Below are positions 5,558 to 6,738 of a stretch of DNA of 6,738 nucleotides, piece after piece. The translations under genes were made by a program, and so were the position numbers. The stretch covers positions 1 to 6,738 of the forward strand of contig JAKDLE010000161.1 in the NCBI GenBank assembly GCA_030453005.1, given 5' to 3'. Position 1 is the first letter of the stretch; each line of letters opens with the position of its first letter. This DNA comes from Pseudonocardia sp. (GTDB lineage: Bacteria; Actinomycetota; Actinomycetes; Mycobacteriales; Pseudonocardiaceae). A model generated the notes under the pieces. The model was not told where the DNA came from, searched no databases, and worked only from the letters and a program-made list of their open reading frames with translations.

Positions 5558-6738
5558 TCAGCGCGGCTCGACGACGGGAGGCGCGGTGGGCGCGGCGTCC
5601 GGGCCACTCCGCACGGGTGTGGCGTCCACGCCTGCCTCCTTGCGCTGCTCCGCGGTGATCGGGGCGGGGGCGGCGGTGAGCGGGTCGTAGCCGCCGCCGG
5701 ACTTCGGGAACGCGATCACCTCGCGCAGCGAGTCGGCGCCGGTGAGCAGCATGCAGATCCGGTCCCAGCCGAACGCGATGCCGCCGTGCGGGGGCGGGCC
5801 GTAGGCGAACGCGTCGAGCAGGAAGCCGAACTTCTCCCGCTGCTCCGCGGTGTCCATGCCCAGCAGCCCGAACACGCGCTCCTGCACGTCCGAGCGGTGG
5901 ATACGGATGGACCCACCGCCGATCTCGTTGCCGTTGCAGACGAGGTCGTAGGCGAACGCGAGCGCCTCGCCCGGGGCTTCCTCGAACCGGTCGATCCAGT
6001 CGTCGTTGGGTGAGGTGAACGGGTGGTGCACCGCCGTCCAGCCCTGCTCCACACCCTTGTCGTCCCGGATCCTCTCGAACATCGGCGCGTCGACGACCCA
6101 CACGAACGACCACGCGTTCTCGTCGACCAGGCCGCAGCGCTGCGCGATCTCGCCGCGCGCGGCGCCGAGCAGCGCACGGGCGTCGGACGGGGGGCCCGCG
6201 GCGAAGAAGATGCAGTCGCCGGGCCCGGCGCCGACGGCCTTGGCCAGGCCCTCGCGCTCGGCGTCGGACAGGTTCTTGACGACCGGGCCGCGCTCGTCGA
6301 CGGAGCCGTCCTCGCCGATGAGCACGTAGGCGAGGCCGCGGGCGCCGCGCTGCTTGGCCCACTCCTGCCAGGCGTCGAGCGCCCGGCGCGCCTGCGACCC
6401 GCCCCCGGGCATCACGACGGCGCCGACGTAGGGGTTCTGGAACACGCGGAACGCCGTGTCGGCGAAGTACTCGGTCAGGTCGGTGAGCTCGATCGCGAAG
6501 CGCAGGTCGGGCTTGTCGGAGCCGTAGCGGGCCATCGCCTCGGCGTAGGTGAGCCGGGCGATGGGCCGCGGGATCTCGTGCCCGACCAGCTCGCGCCACA
6601 GCGCGGCGGTGACGGTCTCGCCGAGCTCGATCACGTCGTGCTGGGAGACGAAGCTCATCTCGATGTCGAGCTGGGTGAACTCGGGCTGCCGGTCGGCGCG
6701 GAAGTCCTCGTCGCGGTAGCAGCGCGCGATCTGGTAGT
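5558..6738 (-). CDS. aspS: Aspartyl-tRNA synthetase, C-terminal two-thirds (5' end outside window)
   Basis: The minus-strand frame is open from the right edge (first full codon at 6736-6734) to TGA at 5558-5560 and gives the last 392 residues; bacterial AspRS is usually near 590. The enzyme charges tRNA-Asp with aspartate using ATP. Visible parts in order: class II motif 2 ([20 protein letters not shown]) at the edge, the catalytic segment ending YGSDKPDLR, the bacterial-type GAD insertion domain (about residues 75-190 of the fragment), the [13 protein letters not shown] active-site strand, and motif 3 GGIAFGWDR (5759-5785) with its ATP-binding arginine. The anticodon-binding domain and motif 1 lie outside. 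The usual AspRS end ([12 protein letters not shown], then QRKEAGVDA) is followed by about 20 Pro/Ala-rich residues. Many actinobacterial AspRS are non-discriminating and also charge tRNA-Asn; that cannot be judged here. Confidence 0.97.
   Translation of the reverse strand, partial: YQIARCYRDEDFRADRQPEFTQLDIEMSFVSQHDVIELGETVTAALWRELVGHEIPRPIARLTYAEAMARYGSDKPDLRFAIELTDLTEYFADTAFRVFQNPYVGAVVMPGGGSQARRALDAWQEWAKQRGARGLAYVLIGEDGSVDERGPVVKNLSDAEREGLAKAVGAGPGDCIFFAAGPPSDARALLGAARGEIAQRCGLVDENAWSFVWVVDAPMFERIRDDKGVEQGWTAVHHPFTSPNDDWIDRFEEAPGEALAFAYDLVCNGNEIGGGSIRIHRSDVQERVFGLLGMDTAEQREKFGFLLDAFAYGPPPHGGIAFGWDRICMLLTGADSLREVIAFPKSGGGYDPLTAAPAPITAEQRKEAGVDATPVRSGPDAAPTAPPVVEPR

Noticed and set aside
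4595..6013. Long plus-strand frame opposite DUF389 and aspS
   Set aside because: It is rich in Arg, His, Gly and Glu without domain signals, and the opposite strand has clear conserved genes.
3402..6599. A single minus-strand open frame of over 1000 codons
   Set aside because: Only its last part (from 4595) has kinase-like sequence. The upstream part is an Arg/Gly-rich reading of the DUF389 gene and aspS in a different frame, kept open by high GC.

Overview
The window is very GC-rich, with G or C at most third codon positions, GTG starts and tight gene packing. This points to a high-GC actinobacterium; a Pseudonocardia-like genus is a guess from composition and gene types. No RNA gene, CRISPR array, transposase or phage gene is visible.

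Left half (plus strand): the 3' end of an MFS exporter gene (1-386) is followed by a 147-base gap. The gap holds a perfect 17-bp palindrome (398-414) with a -10-like hexamer inside it. Next is a fold-type I PLP aminotransferase frame (534-1727), interrupted by an in-frame TAG at codon 41 next to a run of nine G. Then come an Lrp/AsnC-type regulator (1737-2228) and a second aminotransferase (2225-3379), whose GTG start overlaps the regulator's TGA. This last pair resembles the Bacillus subtilis AlaR-AlaT (YugG-YugH) regulator and alanine transaminase, so it probably links alanine/pyruvate/glutamate exchange to a ligand-sensing regulator. An inverted repeat and a TAGGGT hexamer six bases before the regulator's GTG suggest a leaderless, possibly autoregulated promoter.

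Right half (minus strand): the 3' two-thirds of aspS, encoding aspartyl-tRNA synthetase (5558 to the right edge), is followed 9 bases later by a six-helix DUF389 membrane protein gene (4607-5548). After 11 more bases comes an APH-fold kinase-like gene (3402-4595). The spacing fits one transcription unit running leftward. It converges with the aminotransferase unit, with only 22 bases between the two stop codons.

Most of this is ordinary chromosomal metabolism and translation. The points most worth checking are the broken first aminotransferase, the palindrome upstream of it, the putative leaderless promoter/operator of the regulator, and the kinase-like protein that lacks the usual catalytic-loop histidine.
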